From: JBEKCP01 sp050014815
Lineage (GTDB): Bacteria > Planctomycetota > Planctomycetia > Pirellulales > Thermoguttaceae
Direction of reading: 5' to 3'
Assembly: GCA_050014815.1 (NCBI GenBank)
Contig: JBEKCP010000198.1
Coordinates: 1 to 9,254, forward strand
DNA length: 9,254 nucleotides
Both the position numbers and the translations under genes were made by a program. Shown piece after piece: positions 1 to 7,427 of this stretch. Position 1 is the first letter of the stretch. Every line of letters begins with the position of its first letter. Below the pieces are notes generated by a model. That model was not told the origin of the DNA. It did not search any database and worked only from the letters and a program-made list of their open reading frames with translations.

Positions 1-632
1 CGCGCCCGCAATTCGTCAAATCGGGCGACGTACTGCTCGTGGACGGCGGCCAGATGTTGGCGGACGGCATCGATCTGGTCGGGGTTGGCAAGAATCAACT
101 CCACGACGTCGCCGTCATCGCGGGCGCGGCCGGCTGCCAACTTGAGTTCGACGAGGCCGGCCAACTCGATGTACTTCAGTGGCCCCGCGCGACCGCCCAG
201 GCGGCCCGGATGCGGAATCTCGGTCGGCGCCGGCTGCGCGGAGGTGCCGGGCGTGGCGCCTTCCGGCAGCAAATCGACCTGGATGTCCGATTCCTTGTGC
301 CACAGCCTGGGCCACATGCCCGCGCCTCGCGGAACCACCTCAAAACCACTCGCGGCCGCCGCACGCAGCAACTCGTCGACGAGGGCGGCGGGAACGACAA
401 TGTCAACGTCCTGAGTCAGCCGCCCGAGATAGCCGTGCCGCCACACGGCCCAGCCGCCCGCGACCACCGCCACGCCTTGGACGGCTGCCAAAAGCCGGTC
501 GACTGCGCGGACCACGCGGCCATAGCGGCCGGGCAAGTCCTGGGGTTCCAACATGTGGTCCCTCCCGGCCTGCAGAAGGTCCGCCACTTCCAGTTGCTCG
601 GCGAGAAACTGCGCTGTAACAGTGGAAGCCAT
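1..632 (-). CDS. Nucleotidyltransferase-fold protein, AbiEii/MNT-like (partial, runs off left edge)
   Basis: Reading the minus strand from ATG at 632 gives at least 210 codons without a stop; the 3' end is outside the window. The start follows GGAGGG with about 8 nt spacing. An in-frame ATG at 554 is the alternative. The protein shows the polymerase-beta-type nucleotidyltransferase pattern: a GG pair (residues 59-60, VVAGGWAVWRHG), then TQDVDIVV with Asp75 and Asp77, and a third acidic position Asp120 in DIQVDLL. A later LKLAAGRARDDGDVVEL segment (about 162-178) resembles the helix following the core in AbiEii/MNT-type family members. The motifs support a metal-dependent nucleotidyl transfer fold; the substrate is unknown. 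Some relatives are toxins of toxin-antitoxin pairs, others are uncharacterised single genes. No partner gene is visible on its 5' side, where groEL lies behind an inverted repeat. The gene call is firm, the function is only at fold level. Confidence 0.75.
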   Translation of the reverse strand, partial: MASTVTAQFLAEQLEVADLLQAGRDHMLEPQDLPGRYGRVVRAVDRLLAAVQGVAVVAGGWAVWRHGYLGRLTQDVDIVVPAALVDELLRAAAASGFEVVPRGAGMWPRLWHKESDIQVDLLPEGATPGTSAQPAPTEIPHPGRLGGRAGPLKYIELAGLVELKLAAGRARDDGDVVELILANPDQIDAVRQHLAAVHEQYVARFDELRA

Positions 633-660
633 TGGGCCGCCCTCCGTCCCGTGACAGCCC

Positions 661-737
661 TTTAGCGGGCGGGCTTGCCCGCTGTTGGAGATTTCGCGCC
701 CGCTGCGTCACTCCGGCGGGCAAGCCCGCCCGCTAAA
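661..737. repeat. Perfect 22-bp inverted repeat after groEL (REP-like doublet)
   Basis: Two 22-nt arms, 661-682 and 716-737, are exact reverse complements around a 33-nt centre. Each arm starts (outer side) with TTTAGC and ends in its own small hairpin GCGGGC-TT-GCCCGC (669-682, and its complement 716-729). It fills the spacer between the groEL stop (761) and the nucleotidyltransferase start (632). It could fold in the groEL 3' end, but no T-run follows on the minus strand, so an intrinsic terminator is not supported. The layout of two inverted hairpin units matches a REP doublet. Confidence 0.85.
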
Positions 738-760
738 CGGTCAAGCGCCGCGCGGCGGCA

Positions 761-2380
<1,620 letters not shown>

Positions 2381-2408
2381 GGGTGGTTTTCTCCTTCAAT
2401 TACCTAAC

Positions 2409-2440
2409 GGCGGGCAGACTCGGCGGAGAGCACGCCCGCC
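2409..2440. other. Hairpin in the groES-groEL spacer
   Basis: GGCGGGC (2409-2415) and GCCCGCC (2434-2440) can pair as a 7-bp GC stem with an 18-nt loop. It lies between the groES stop and the groEL SD sequence. There is no T-run after it on the minus strand, so it is not a terminator. It might affect mRNA processing or the relative expression of the two genes, but at this GC content chance is also possible. Confidence 0.35.
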
Positions 2441-2462
2441 AGGAATGGACTGGTGCGTTCCC

Positions 2463-2798
2463 CTATCCGATCACGGCCAGAATGTCTTCTTCGCGCATCA
2501 GCAGCAAGTCGCGGTCGCCGAGCTTGAACTGCTCCCCCCCATAGGAGGTGAACAACACGCGGTCGCCGACCTTCACCTGAAGCGGCGTCCGCTTGCCGTC
2601 CTTGGTCAGCCGGCCCTCGCCGACGCTGATCACCTTGCCGCGAGTCGGCTTGTCTTTGGCCGTGTCGGGCAACACGATGCCACCGGCCGTCTTCGTCTCA
2701 GCCTCTTCCCGCTCGATCACAACACGGTCGCCCAGCGGCTGGAGTCGGATCTTCTCCCCGGCGGATCGGGTCTCTTTCGTCTGCTGCTTTTTCGCCAT
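2463..2798 (-). CDS. groES: Co-chaperonin GroES (Hsp10), 111 aa
   Basis: This small subunit forms the heptameric lid of the GroEL chamber. Residues from RLQPLGDRVVIER (18-30) onward align with the start of standard GroES; the first 16 residues are a Lys/Thr-rich extension compared with the 97-aa E. coli protein. The mobile loop that docks on GroEL is clear (about 32-47, ETKTAGGIVLPDTA, with the Ile-Val-Leu tripeptide at 41-43). The rest (KPTRGKVISVGEG, VKVGDRVLF, LLLMREEDILAVI) is typical beta-barrel sequence. The start is supported by GGAGG 6 nt upstream, and the next in-frame Met is residue 101, so the N-terminal extension is real. It is the first gene of the groES-groEL unit. No CIRCE operator was found upstream. 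Confidence 0.97.
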   Translation of the reverse strand: MAKKQQTKETRSAGEKIRLQPLGDRVVIEREEAETKTAGGIVLPDTAKDKPTRGKVISVGEGRLTKDGKRTPLQVKVGDRVLFTSYGGEQFKLGDRDLLLMREEDILAVIG

Positions 2799-3056
2799 AC
2801 GTCGCCTCCAAAACTCCTATCACGGGTACGGGGGGCTGTCAAAGAACAAGTCGAGACATACGCTGCCATTTCTGCGCAAGCCAGCGCTAGTGCGAGGTAG
2901 GAAAGCAATCCGCGCGCCAAAGGATGATCCGTACGGGCAAGTCGCTGGTGTGTAACAGGTTAGGGAACCGATAGTCTCGGGGGCCATCCCCCGTGGCCGC
3001 CAAGCCTGACAGGAAACCGGGATTCAACGGCTCGAAGGGCTGCCATTTTGACAGCC
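2799..3056. other. Gene-free upstream region of groES
   Basis: The stretch between groES and the mtnA-side repeat contains no convincing ORF or RNA gene. It must hold the groES promoter. I see only short signals: TTTGACAGCC read on the minus strand at 2834-2843, the same decamer read on the plus strand at 3047-3056, a small GGGGG/CCCCC hairpin (2979-2992), and GGCTG/CAGCC arms (3038-3042 and 3052-3056). No TTAGCACTC-type CIRCE element and no clear -10 box at the right distance is visible. Confidence 0.5.
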
Positions 3057-3098
3057 GTAGCCGCGGAAGCATATCCGCGGATATTCATCCGCGGCTAC
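3057..3098. repeat. GTAG-flanked palindromic element after mtnA
   Basis: Outer arms of 11 nt (GTAGCCGCGGA, 3057-3067, and TCCGCGGCTAC, 3088-3098) are perfect reverse complements. The centre holds the perfect palindrome ATATCCGCGGATAT (3071-3084). Each strand therefore reads GTAG followed by a CCGCGG-based hairpin. The element begins 8 nt beyond the mtnA stop codon and would be in its transcript. A second small hairpin (3038-3056) follows, but no T-run, so transcript-end protection or a REP-like repeat is more likely than intrinsic termination. Confidence 0.8.
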
Positions 3099-3106
3099 TG
3101 CCCCCC

Positions 3107-4159
3107 TTATTCCCCCACCACCTGGGCAATTCGCTCCCGCGTGACGGGCCGAATAATCCCGCGGTCGCAAATCAGCGCCGTGATCAACTCGGCCGGCGTA
3201 ACGTCGAAGGCCGGATTGTAGACCTTGATCCCCTCCGGGGCGGTCTGCCGCCCGAAGCCGTGGGTGATCTCCCGGGGGTCCCGCTGCTCGATCGGAATCT
3301 CCCGCCCGCTGGCGATCGATAGGTCGAAGGTGCTCCGGGGGGCGGCCACGTAGAAGGGGATTTTGTGGGCCGCCGCCAGCACGGCCAGCCCGTAGGTGCC
3401 GATCTTGTTGGCCGTGTCGCCGTTGGCCGCGATACGGTCGGCGCCGGTCACGACGGCCTGGACGCGGCCTTCCCGCATCACCTGGGCGGCCATCGAGTCG
3501 CACAACAGTGTCACGTCGAGGCCCCGCTGGTGGAGTTCCCAAGCGGTGAGCCGGGCGCCCTGCAAGAGCGGCCGGGTTTCGTCGGCGTAGATGTGGAGTT
3601 GCTTGCCCGACTCGGCCGCGGCGAAGAACACGGCCAGCGCGGTGCCGTAATCGGCCGTGGCCAGCCCGCCCGCGTTGCAGTGCGTCAGCACGCCCTGGCC
3701 GTCGGCCAGGAGCTCGGCCCCATGGCGGCCGATGGCGCGGCACATCTGGCGGTCCTCCTCGTGGATGGCCCGGGCCTCTTCCAGGAGGGCACCGGCGATC
3801 TGGTCGGTAGGCCGGCCGCGTAGCGACTGGGCCTTCCGCTTCATGCGATCCAGGGCCCAGAAGAGGTTGACGGCCGTGGGCCGGCTGGCGGCCAGGCGCC
3901 CCGCGGCTTCGTCCAGCGTATGGAAGAAGGCGGTCTCGTCGCACCCGGCGATGGCCTGTACGCCCAGGCAGACGCCGTAGGCCGCGGCGATGCCGATGGC
4001 CGGCGCCCCGCGGACCCGCAGCACGCGGATCGCCTCTGCTACTGCCTCGGCGGTTCGGCAGTCGATTTCGGTGAACTCCAGGGGCAAGAGGGTCTGGTCG
4101 ATCAAGCGGAGGCAGCCGTCGACGCCGCCGATCCAGTGGAGGGTCTCGATGGTCTTCAT
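3107..4159 (-). CDS. mtnA: S-methyl-5-thioribose-1-phosphate isomerase, 350 aa
   Basis: MtnA converts 5-methylthioribose-1-phosphate to 5-methylthioribulose-1-phosphate in methionine salvage. Family signatures are present: VRGAPAIGIAAAYG (49-62), RPTAVNLFWALDRM (93-106), THCNAGGLAT (159-168) with the catalytic Cys161, and TGADRIAANGDTANKIGTY (238-256) with the catalytic Asp241. These match the Cys/Asp pair known from the Bacillus subtilis enzyme. The eIF2B-like C-terminal half ends at the usual length. The ATG shares ATGA with the purE stop (4156-4159) and has no SD of its own, which points to translational coupling to purE. No other methionine-salvage gene is in the window. Related ribose-1,5-bisphosphate isomerases have a similar fold, but the full set of MtnA motifs makes this call firm. 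Confidence 0.96.
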   Translation of the reverse strand: MKTIETLHWIGGVDGCLRLIDQTLLPLEFTEIDCRTAEAVAEAIRVLRVRGAPAIGIAAAYGVCLGVQAIAGCDETAFFHTLDEAAGRLAASRPTAVNLFWALDRMKRKAQSLRGRPTDQIAGALLEEARAIHEEDRQMCRAIGRHGAELLADGQGVLTHCNAGGLATADYGTALAVFFAAAESGKQLHIYADETRPLLQGARLTAWELHQRGLDVTLLCDSMAAQVMREGRVQAVVTGADRIAANGDTANKIGTYGLAVLAAAHKIPFYVAAPRSTFDLSIASGREIPIEQRDPREITHGFGRQTAPEGIKVYNPAFDVTPAELITALICDRGIIRPVTRERIAQVVGE

Positions 4160-4668
4160 GAGGCCGGGCGGTGCAGCTTGGACTGGAGGGCAGCGTCTTT
4201 CTTGCGGACCTTCTTGACGAGCCCCCGCTTGAATGCCTGCAGCCGCCTCTGCAACGCGGGGTTGGTCAGGGCGAGGATCTGGGCAGCCAGGAGGCCGGCG
4301 TTTCGCGGGCCCCCGCTGTTAATGCCCATGGTGGCGACCGGCACGTCGCCGGGCATCTGCATGACCGACAGCAGCGAGTCCAGCCCGCGCCTAAGCGCAG
4401 TTGGCACCGGAATGCCGATCACCGGCAGGGTGGTGTGCGAGGCGACGACGCCGGCCAGGTGGGCCGCCCCGCCGGCTGCCGCGATCAGCACCCGCAGCTT
4501 TCGCCTTATCGCCGTCCTGGCATATTCGCGGACCAACTCCGGCGTGCGGTGGGCGCTCATGACATGCACTTCGTAGGGAATGTCGAATTCGTCTAAAGCA
4601 GCCGCCGCCCCCTGGATCGTTGGCCAATCGCTATCGCTGCCCATGAGAATGCCGACCAGGGGTGTCAT
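4156..4668 (-). CDS. purE: N5-carboxyaminoimidazole ribonucleotide mutase (PurE class I), 170 aa
   Basis: PurE moves the carboxyl group of N5-CAIR to C4 to give CAIR in de novo purine synthesis. The phosphate and substrate loops are visible: GSDSDW (10-15), MSAHRTPE (37-44) with the catalytic His40, AAAGGAAHLAGVVA (63-76) and PVPT (87-90), followed by GLDSLLSVMQMPGDVPVATM (95-114). This is the bacterial class I pattern, which works together with PurK; purK is not in the window. The C terminus carries a basic tail (VKKVRKK, 151-157). No SD precedes the ATG; the sequence just upstream is a GGGATT tandem repeat and then an intrinsic terminator. The stop codon overlaps the mtnA start by 4 nt, so the two form one unit. 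Confidence 0.96.
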   Translation of the reverse strand: MTPLVGILMGSDSDWPTIQGAAAALDEFDIPYEVHVMSAHRTPELVREYARTAIRRKLRVLIAAAGGAAHLAGVVASHTTLPVIGIPVPTALRRGLDSLLSVMQMPGDVPVATMGINSGGPRNAGLLAAQILALTNPALQRRLQAFKRGLVKKVRKKDAALQSKLHRPAS

Positions 4669-4673
4669 GGGAA

Positions 4674-4701
4674 GGGATTGGGGATTAGGGATTAGGGATT
4701 G
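4674..4701. repeat. Four tandem GGGATT(A/G) heptamers
   Basis: GGGATTG, GGGATTA, GGGATTA and GGGATTG follow one another without gaps, starting 5 nt upstream of the purE start codon. In the purE transcript they would read as C-rich AATCCC units directly in front of the ATG, in place of an SD. A degenerate version of the motif (GGGATTTTGGATTTGGGA) follows the uracil-DNA glycosylase gene at 8253. Confidence 0.9.
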
Positions 4702-4702
4702 G

Positions 4703-4729
4703 AAAAAGCCCCGCGACTGCGTCGCGGGG
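4703..4729 (-). terminator. Intrinsic terminator between ald and purE
   Basis: On the minus strand CCCCGCGAC (4729-4721) pairs perfectly with GTCGCGGGG (4717-4709) around the 3-nt loop GCA, then CTTTTT follows (T-run at 4707-4703). This is a textbook Rho-independent terminator 54 nt after the ald stop. The 5' arm plus loop (12 nt, CCCCGCGACGCA) also occurs as a second direct copy at 4747-4736, so two 5' arms could compete for one 3' arm. The T-run ends 35 nt before the purE start. Confidence 0.85.
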
Positions 4730-4760
4730 ATCGATTGCGTCGCGGGGGCCGGCGGCGCTT

Positions 4761-4778
4761 CCGCTTGCAGCTTCGCAC
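4761..4778. repeat. CCGCTTGC repeat, copy 1
   Basis: CCGCTTGCAGCTTCGCAC matches 8277-8294 at 17 of 18 positions. Both copies are in spacers just beyond a gene's 3' end and both lie near a GGGATT-type motif. The second copy forms a better hairpin than this one. Confidence 0.7.
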
Positions 4779-4782
4779 ATCC

Positions 4783-5892
4783 TCACCGCTCAAACCTGGA
4801 GTTGTACGCCATTTGGAACGTTTCTGCAACCGCCCGGTTGGTGATTTCACCCCGGTCGATATTGACCGCCCGGCTGATGGGCGGCAGCGCCCGGGCCGCC
4901 TCCGCAAGGCCGCGGTTGGCAATCTGAAGGGCCCAAGGGAGGGTCACGTTGCACAAGGCGAAGGTGCTGGTGCGGCCGACCGCGCCGGGCATGTTCGTCA
5001 CGCAGTAGTGGACCACGTCGTCCACGATAAACGTCGGATTGCTGTGCGTCGTGGGCCGGCTGGTGGCCGCGCAGCCCCCCTGATCAATGGCCACGTCGAT
5101 GATCACGCTGCCGGGCTTCATCAGCCGCAGGTCTTCCCGCTCGATCAAGAGCGGGGCCTTGGCCCCGGGCACCAGCACCGAGCCGATCACCAGGTCGGCG
5201 CGGCGGAGTTGCTCGCGGACCGTGTGGCGGTCGCTGAACAAGACGGTGACATTGGCCGGCATGATGTCGTCGAGGTAGCGGAGCCGGTCCATGTTGACGT
5301 CCAACAGGCCGATATTCGCGCGGAAGCCGGCGGCGATCTTGGCGGCATTGGCGCCGACCACGCCGCCGCCGAGGATGGTGATGTGGGCAGGCTCGACGCC
5401 GGGCACCCCGCCCAGCAGGATTCCGCGGCCCATCTGCGGCCGCTCCAGGTACTTCGCCCCCTCCTGGATGCTCATGCGGCCGGCAACCTCGCTCATGGGG
5501 GTCAGTAGCGGCAGCCGCCCGCGGTCATCGCGGAGCGTCTCGTAGGCCACCGCGGTACACCCGCTCGCCAGGAGGTCCTCCGTGAGCTGCCGGTCGGCTG
5601 CCAGGTGGAAGTAGGCGAAGACGATCTGCCCGCGGCGCAAGAGCGGCCGCTCAGCTACCTGCGGCTCCTTGACCTTGACGATCATCTCGGCCCGGGCGTA
5701 AAGCTCCTGGGGCGAGGCGGCCAGCTCGACCCCATGCTGGAGGTAGTCTTGGTCGGCCAGGCCGGACCCCTGCCCGGCCCCCGACTCGACCAGGACCTGG
5801 TGGCCGGCCCGGGTAAGCTCCTCGGCCCCGACGGGGAGCAGCCCGACGCGGTACTCGTCGCGTTTCGTTTCCTTTGGGACGCCGATGATCAT
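4783..5892 (-). CDS. ald: Alanine dehydrogenase, 369 aa
   Basis: Ald carries out NAD-dependent oxidative deamination of L-alanine to pyruvate and ammonia, and the reverse. The residues of the well-studied enzymes align without shift: Arg15 and Lys75 (KVKEP, substrate binding), His96 (YFHLA), the NAD-binding Rossmann loop GGGVVG (175-180) with Asp198 at the ribose position, and Asp270 in DVAIDQGG (266-273). The C-terminal SRPTTH (278-283) and HYCVTNMPGAVGRTST segments are typical of the family and separate it from saccharopine dehydrogenase and transhydrogenase alpha subunits, which share the fold. The ATG overlaps the der stop (ATGA, 5889-5892) and lacks an SD, suggesting coupling to der. A strong intrinsic terminator follows. 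Confidence 0.96.
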   Translation of the reverse strand: MIIGVPKETKRDEYRVGLLPVGAEELTRAGHQVLVESGAGQGSGLADQDYLQHGVELAASPQELYARAEMIVKVKEPQVAERPLLRRGQIVFAYFHLAADRQLTEDLLASGCTAVAYETLRDDRGRLPLLTPMSEVAGRMSIQEGAKYLERPQMGRGILLGGVPGVEPAHITILGGGVVGANAAKIAAGFRANIGLLDVNMDRLRYLDDIMPANVTVLFSDRHTVREQLRRADLVIGSVLVPGAKAPLLIEREDLRLMKPGSVIIDVAIDQGGCAATSRPTTHSNPTFIVDDVVHYCVTNMPGAVGRTSTFALCNVTLPWALQIANRGLAEAARALPPISRAVNIDRGEITNRAVAETFQMAYNSRFER

Positions 5893-7241
5893 GTCAGCTT
5901 TGCGTCGATCTCATCTCGCTGGTCGGTTTGTGCGCGGCGACGGAGGTAGAGCTTGATCGGGACTTCGGAGAACTTGAGCTTCTCGCGGAAGACCCCCAGC
6001 AGGTACCGCTGATAGGACTGCCCGACGGCCTTCGGGTCGTTGCAGAAGAGCACGAGGGTGGGCGGCTGCTCGGCCACCTGGGCGGCATAGTAGATCTTCG
6101 GCTTGCGGCTCTGATGGGTGGGCGGGGCGTTGTGCTCGACCGCCGCCCGCAGCAGCTTGTTGAGCTGCGGCGTCGGGATCCGCTCCCGCGACTGCTTGAA
6201 GAGCATCTGGGCGTGATTGAGCATGGCCTTCACGTTCTTGCCCGTCTGGCCCGTGATGAACGCGATCGGCACGTACCACATCGTGCGGAAGGTGTCGCGA
6301 AGATACGCGACCCACTTGTCCGTCGGCATGCTGTCGGACACCAGGTCCCACTTGTTCACGACGAAGATGCACGGTTTGTACTGCTGGGCGACGTATTCGC
6401 AGAGCTGCTTGTCCACCTTGCTGAGCCGCTCGGAGGCGTCGAAGAACAGCAGCACAACGTCCGCCCGCCGGATCGCCCGCTGCGCCCGGTGGGTACTGTA
6501 GAAGTCGATGTCGGTCGATACGCTCTTGCTGCGGCGGAAGCCCGGCGTGTCGATGGCCACCAGCGGCTTGCCGTCCAGCTCGAAACGGACGTCGATGCTG
6601 TCGCGGGTGGTACCGGGCACCTCGCTGACGATCATCCGCTCCGCCTGGGCCAGCGTATTGATCAGCGTGCTCTTGCCGACGTTCCGGCGGCCGACAATCG
6701 CCACCTTCATCACCGGCTCTTCGGGCGGCGGCGGCTCGACCTCGACGGCCGGCAGCCGCTCGAGGATCGCCTCAATCAACTCGCTCTTGCCCCGGTTCTC
6801 CAGCACGCTCCCATGGATCACCTTCCGGCCCAACTGGTAGAACTCGTCCGCCTGGCTGTCCAACTTGGGGTGGTCGGTCTTGTTGGCCAGGCACAGCACC
6901 GGCACGCTGACGTAGCGAAGCCGCTTGGCCACCTCCTGGTCCAAGGGGGTGATACCCTCCCGGGTGTCCACCACGAAGAGGATGAGGGCCGCCGACTCGA
7001 TGGCCACCTGGATCTGCTCCTCGATGGATTCGGTCAGGTTGTCGACGTCCTGGATGCCCATGCCGCCGGTGTCGACCAGCTCCACGAAGCGCTCGCTGAA
7101 CTGGACGAGTTGGGTCAGGCGGTCGCGCGTCACGCCCGCCGTCGGATCGACGATGGCGATCCGGCGTCCCGCAAGCCAGTTCAGCACGCTCGACTTGCCC
7201 ACGTTGGGCCGGCCGACGATGGCAACCTGAGGTACCCCCAT
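5889..7241 (-). CDS. der: Ribosome-assembly GTPase Der (EngA), 450 aa
   Basis: Der is the tandem-GTPase factor for maturation of the 50S ribosomal subunit. G-domain 1: P-loop GRPNVGKS (10-17), GVTRDR switch (36-41), DTGG (57-60), NKTD (120-123). G-domain 2: P-loop GRRNVGKS (184-191, Arg in place of the usual Pro), GTTRDS (210-215), DTPG (231-234), NKWD (296-299). A C-terminal KH-like domain (about 355-450) includes KIYYAAQ and FCNDPKAVGQSYQRYLLG. The start at 7241 was chosen because MGVPQVAIVGRPNVGKS is the normal Der N terminus. The reading frame stays open upstream to 8294, but that part is the antisense of the divergent glycosylase gene. There is no SD; TATGAT lies 6 nt upstream, so a leaderless transcript is possible. 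Its stop overlaps ald by 4 nt. Confidence 0.96.
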   Translation of the reverse strand: MGVPQVAIVGRPNVGKSSVLNWLAGRRIAIVDPTAGVTRDRLTQLVQFSERFVELVDTGGMGIQDVDNLTESIEEQIQVAIESAALILFVVDTREGITPLDQEVAKRLRYVSVPVLCLANKTDHPKLDSQADEFYQLGRKVIHGSVLENRGKSELIEAILERLPAVEVEPPPPEEPVMKVAIVGRRNVGKSTLINTLAQAERMIVSEVPGTTRDSIDVRFELDGKPLVAIDTPGFRRSKSVSTDIDFYSTHRAQRAIRRADVVLLFFDASERLSKVDKQLCEYVAQQYKPCIFVVNKWDLVSDSMPTDKWVAYLRDTFRTMWYVPIAFITGQTGKNVKAMLNHAQMLFKQSRERIPTPQLNKLLRAAVEHNAPPTHQSRKPKIYYAAQVAEQPPTLVLFCNDPKAVGQSYQRYLLGVFREKLKFSEVPIKLYLRRRAQTDQRDEIDAKLT

Positions 7242-7247
7242 CCCTAC

Positions 7248-7253
7248 ATCATA
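7248..7253 (-). promoter_or_regulatory. Possible -10 box of a leaderless der transcript
   Basis: TATGAT on the minus strand (7253-7248, 5 of 6 matches to TATAAT) lies 6 nt before the der ATG, so initiation at the usual distance would start at or next to the A of the start codon. No recognisable -35 box is found 16-18 nt upstream, which limits confidence. Confidence 0.35.
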
Positions 7254-7294
7254 GTTACCGCCGCCCCGGCCCGCCAGACCTGCCGGGGGGCGCC

Positions 7295-7324
7295 TGGACG
7301 GCCGCGAAAGATTCCGGCTATACT
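7295..7324 (+). promoter_or_regulatory. Candidate sigma-70-type promoter for the uracil-DNA glycosylase gene
   Basis: TGGACG (7295-7300, 4 of 6 to TTGACA), an 18-nt spacer and TATACT (7319-7324, 5 of 6 to TATAAT) point rightward. If used, the transcript leader of about 100 nt would contain the whole double-hairpin repeat at 7331-7408. Confidence 0.45.
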
Positions 7325-7330
7325 GGGGGC

Positions 7331-7408
7331 TTGCCAGTAGGTCCTGCCTGCCGGGCAGGACCCCGACTGTCCCGCTCGGCAAGCGGGACCTACTTGACCT
7401 TCTGGCAA
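7331..7408. repeat. REPIN-like inverted pair of GTAG-hairpin units
   Basis: Unit 1 (plus): GTAG at 7337-7340, directly followed by stem GTCCTGCC (7341-7348), loop TGCCG, stem GGCAGGAC (7354-7361). Unit 2 (minus): GTAG at 7393-7390, directly followed by GTCCCGCT (7389-7382), loop TGCCG, stem AGCGGGAC (7376-7369). The units are inverted copies that differ at four positions, forming two compensated base pairs (T-A to C-G and C-G to T-A). Outer TTGCCAG (7331-7337) and CTGGCAA (7402-7408) also pair. GTAG followed by a hairpin, in inverted pairs, is the layout of REP doublets (REPINs/BIMEs) of other bacteria. Confidence 0.85.
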
Positions 7409-7427
7409 GTCGTTGAAAAGGGATGCG

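Noticed and set aside
39..665. Plus-strand open frame (208 codons) at the left edge
   Set aside because: The minus-strand frame has a good SD and a complete nucleotidyltransferase motif set; the plus frame has none.
661..737. CRISPR array or phage attachment site
   Set aside because: Only two inverted arms are present, with no direct repeat-spacer pattern, no integrase and no tRNA.
2799..2900. CIRCE operator or heat-shock promoter before groES
   Set aside because: GCACTAGCGC-like sequence on the minus strand near 2885 does not match TTAGCACTC-N9-GAGTGCTAA. The TTGACA at 2842-2837 has only TAGGAG at the -10 distance, and a start there would remove the SD.
2887..3072. Small minus-strand open frame (61 codons) in the groES upstream region
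   Set aside because: No SD, no recognisable features, and it runs into the palindromic repeat; random frames of this size are expected.
5928..7340. Plus-strand open frame (470 codons) opposite der
   Set aside because: It is the antisense shadow of der with no recognisable domain.
7413..7427. TTG start for the glycosylase gene
   Set aside because: An ATG five codons later has a suitable SD-like AAGGG, and the extra residues carry no family sequence.
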